Of a DNA stretch of 64,000 nt, positions 62,957 to 64,000 are shown in pieces (the first letter of the stretch is position 1; the number at the start of each line of letters is the position of its first letter). The notes beneath the pieces were generated by a model that was not told where the DNA came from, ran no database searches, and saw nothing but the letters and a program-made list of their open reading frames with translations. A program made the position numbers and the translations under genes. Origin of the DNA: Cryobacterium roopkundense (GTDB taxonomy: Bacteria; Actinomycetota; Actinomycetes; Actinomycetales; Microbacteriaceae); the NCBI RefSeq assembly GCF_014200405.1, contig NZ_JACHBQ010000001.1:1178001-1242000 (forward strand). Direction: 5' to 3'.

Positions 62957-64000
62957 GATAGAACGGCTCGATTTCACGAAGGCTGCCGTCAAGGTTTGGG
63001 CGCCCCTCGATCGTCGCAACACGAACTGGCCCGTTGTCTACGTCCTGGACGATGCCAAGATTGCCCGGGGGCCCGCTCTCAGCGATGTCTATGTGGGCGA
63101 GTCACGGAACGCGGCCGCTCGAATGCTGCAACACTTCGAATCACCCGAGAAGACGCGCCTGAGCACGATGCGGGTCATCGTGGACTCCACTTTCAACAAG
63201 TCCGTGTGCCTCGACTTGGAGTCGTACCTGATCCGCATGCTCGCTGGCGACGGCTCCTACCGTGTGCTGAACCGGAACGATGGCATGACGGATGCGGACT
63301 ACTACGAACGGGACGTCTACCGCGAAACCTTTAGGGACGTCTTCGACGAACTCCAGCGTGACGGAGTCTTCACTCGCACGATTCCGGAAATCGAGAACAG
63401 CGACCTCTTCAAGCTCTCGCCCTTCAAAGCGCTCTCACTCGACCAGGCAATCGCTGTTGAGGAGATCCTCGATGGACTCTTTCAGGACTTAGTAGCCGGT
63501 GGCCGGAGCACCACGGTCGTACAGGGTGACCCGGGCACGGGCAAGACCGTTGTCGCTATCTACCTACTGAAACTTCTTGTCGACATCGCGACAACTGCGA
63601 CGGCTGAAGACCTGGATAGTGATTCCCTGTTCTCGGAGTTCTTTGTTGAGGGCTATCGAGAATTGCTGACAGGTGTGCGAATTGGTCTTGTCGTGCCGCA
63701 GCAGTCGCTGCGCGAGTCAATCAAGAAAGTCTTCCGCAAGACGCCCGGCCTCCACCAAAATATGGTGATGACGGCGTTCGAGGTGGGATTGGCCGTCGAC
63801 AGCTTTGACCTGCTCATCGTTGACGAATCCCACCGCCTCAACCAACGCGCCAATCAGTCGTCCGCTGCGCAGAACAAGAACTTCCGCCTCATCACCGAGA
63901 AGCTCTTCGGTCGCGACGACAAGACGAAGACCCAACTCGACTGGATCACGGCACAGAGCGCGCACCAGATACTCCTGCTGGATGAAGCCCAGAGCGTGCG
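62943..64000 (+). CDS. GIY-YIG nuclease fused to DUF2075 superfamily 1-like NTPase, cut by the window end
   Basis: The frame is open from ATG 62943 to the window end (352 codons shown). The N-terminal part (WPVVYVLDDAKIARGPALSD, VYVGESRNAAARMLQHFES) matches a GIY-YIG nuclease fold. After an acidic linker the NTPase starts: Walker A VVQGDPGTGKTVVAIYLL, Walker B FDLLIVDESHRLN, and ILLLDEAQSV, as in DUF2075/schlafen-linked ATPases. It overlaps the MazG-like gene, so both are made together. The remainder lies outside the window. Confidence 0.78.
   Translation, partial: MTSFEIERLDFTKAAVKVWAPLDRRNTNWPVVYVLDDAKIARGPALSDVYVGESRNAAARMLQHFESPEKTRLSTMRVIVDSTFNKSVCLDLESYLIRMLAGDGSYRVLNRNDGMTDADYYERDVYRETFRDVFDELQRDGVFTRTIPEIENSDLFKLSPFKALSLDQAIAVEEILDGLFQDLVAGGRSTTVVQGDPGTGKTVVAIYLLKLLVDIATTATAEDLDSDSLFSEFFVEGYRELLTGVRIGLVVPQQSLRESIKKVFRKTPGLHQNMVMTAFEVGLAVDSFDLLIVDESHRLNQRANQSSAAQNKNFRLITEKLFGRDDKTKTQLDWITAQSAHQILLLDEAQSV

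Overview
The window looks like chromosomal DNA of a high-GC actinobacterium, most likely a member of the Microbacteriaceae (a Cryobacterium-like genus). The clues are the pca gene order with a fused pcaL, frequent leaderless GTG/ATG starts placed 6-8 nt after a TANNNT box, a GAF-ANTAR protein, and a DinB-like/TIGR03084 protein. Genus assignment is inference.

Layout. (1) 1-13.6 kb is an aromatic-catabolism island. On the minus strand a cytochrome P450 is followed by a split PEP-synthase-like phosphotransferase pair, an arrangement that matches the CreJ/CreI/CreH alkylphenol phosphorylation-oxidation module and differs from a housekeeping PEP synthase. An IclR regulator separates it from the plus-strand operon pobA-pcaHGBLIJF, which takes 4-hydroxybenzoate through protocatechuate to succinyl-CoA and acetyl-CoA. 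Two nearly identical 15-bp palindromes, one in the pobA promoter and one upstream of the P450 gene, suggest one IclR regulon. (2) 13.6-19.6 kb holds a repeated promoter/terminator unit, small unknown proteins, a haem-oxygenase-like diiron protein coupled to a CDGSH protein, a GlgX debranching enzyme and a two-receiver response regulator. (3) 20-28.8 kb has two different IS21-family elements flanking a lipid kinase, a membrane protein and an ECF sigma/membrane-partner pair. (4) 29.3-37.7 kb is a sugar-utilisation cluster: GH2, LacI regulator, ABC binding protein and two permeases without an ATPase, GH43 lipoprotein and aldose 1-epimerase, with two matching LacI-type operators. (5) 38-42.3 kb has a GAF-ANTAR regulator, an EAL c-di-GMP phosphodiesterase with a very long heptad-repeat tail, and remnants of IS21 and IS256 elements. 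(6) 42.5-58.4 kb is mixed housekeeping: ABC exporter, two acyl-CoA dehydrogenases, an XRE/MmyB regulator, a lipoate-ligase-like protein, DUF808, a NYN protein, PspA flanked by two genes interrupted by in-frame amber codons, TetR, ArfB, GNAT and DUF1801. (7) 58.4-64 kb has a zinc alcohol dehydrogenase, a 3-hydroxybenzoate 4-hydroxylase that would also feed protocatechuate, a MOSC protein, and a MazG-like/GIY-YIG-DUF2075 NTPase pair, a possible defence module cut by the window end.

The metabolic theme is funnelling of phenolics to protocatechuate: PobA from 4-hydroxybenzoate, the MobA-like enzyme from 3-hydroxybenzoate, and the P450/phosphotransferase module possibly from alkylphenols such as p-cresol. 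The regulatory theme is leaderless transcription and c-di-GMP/ANTAR signalling. Functions are family-level readings of the sequence; no database search was possible.
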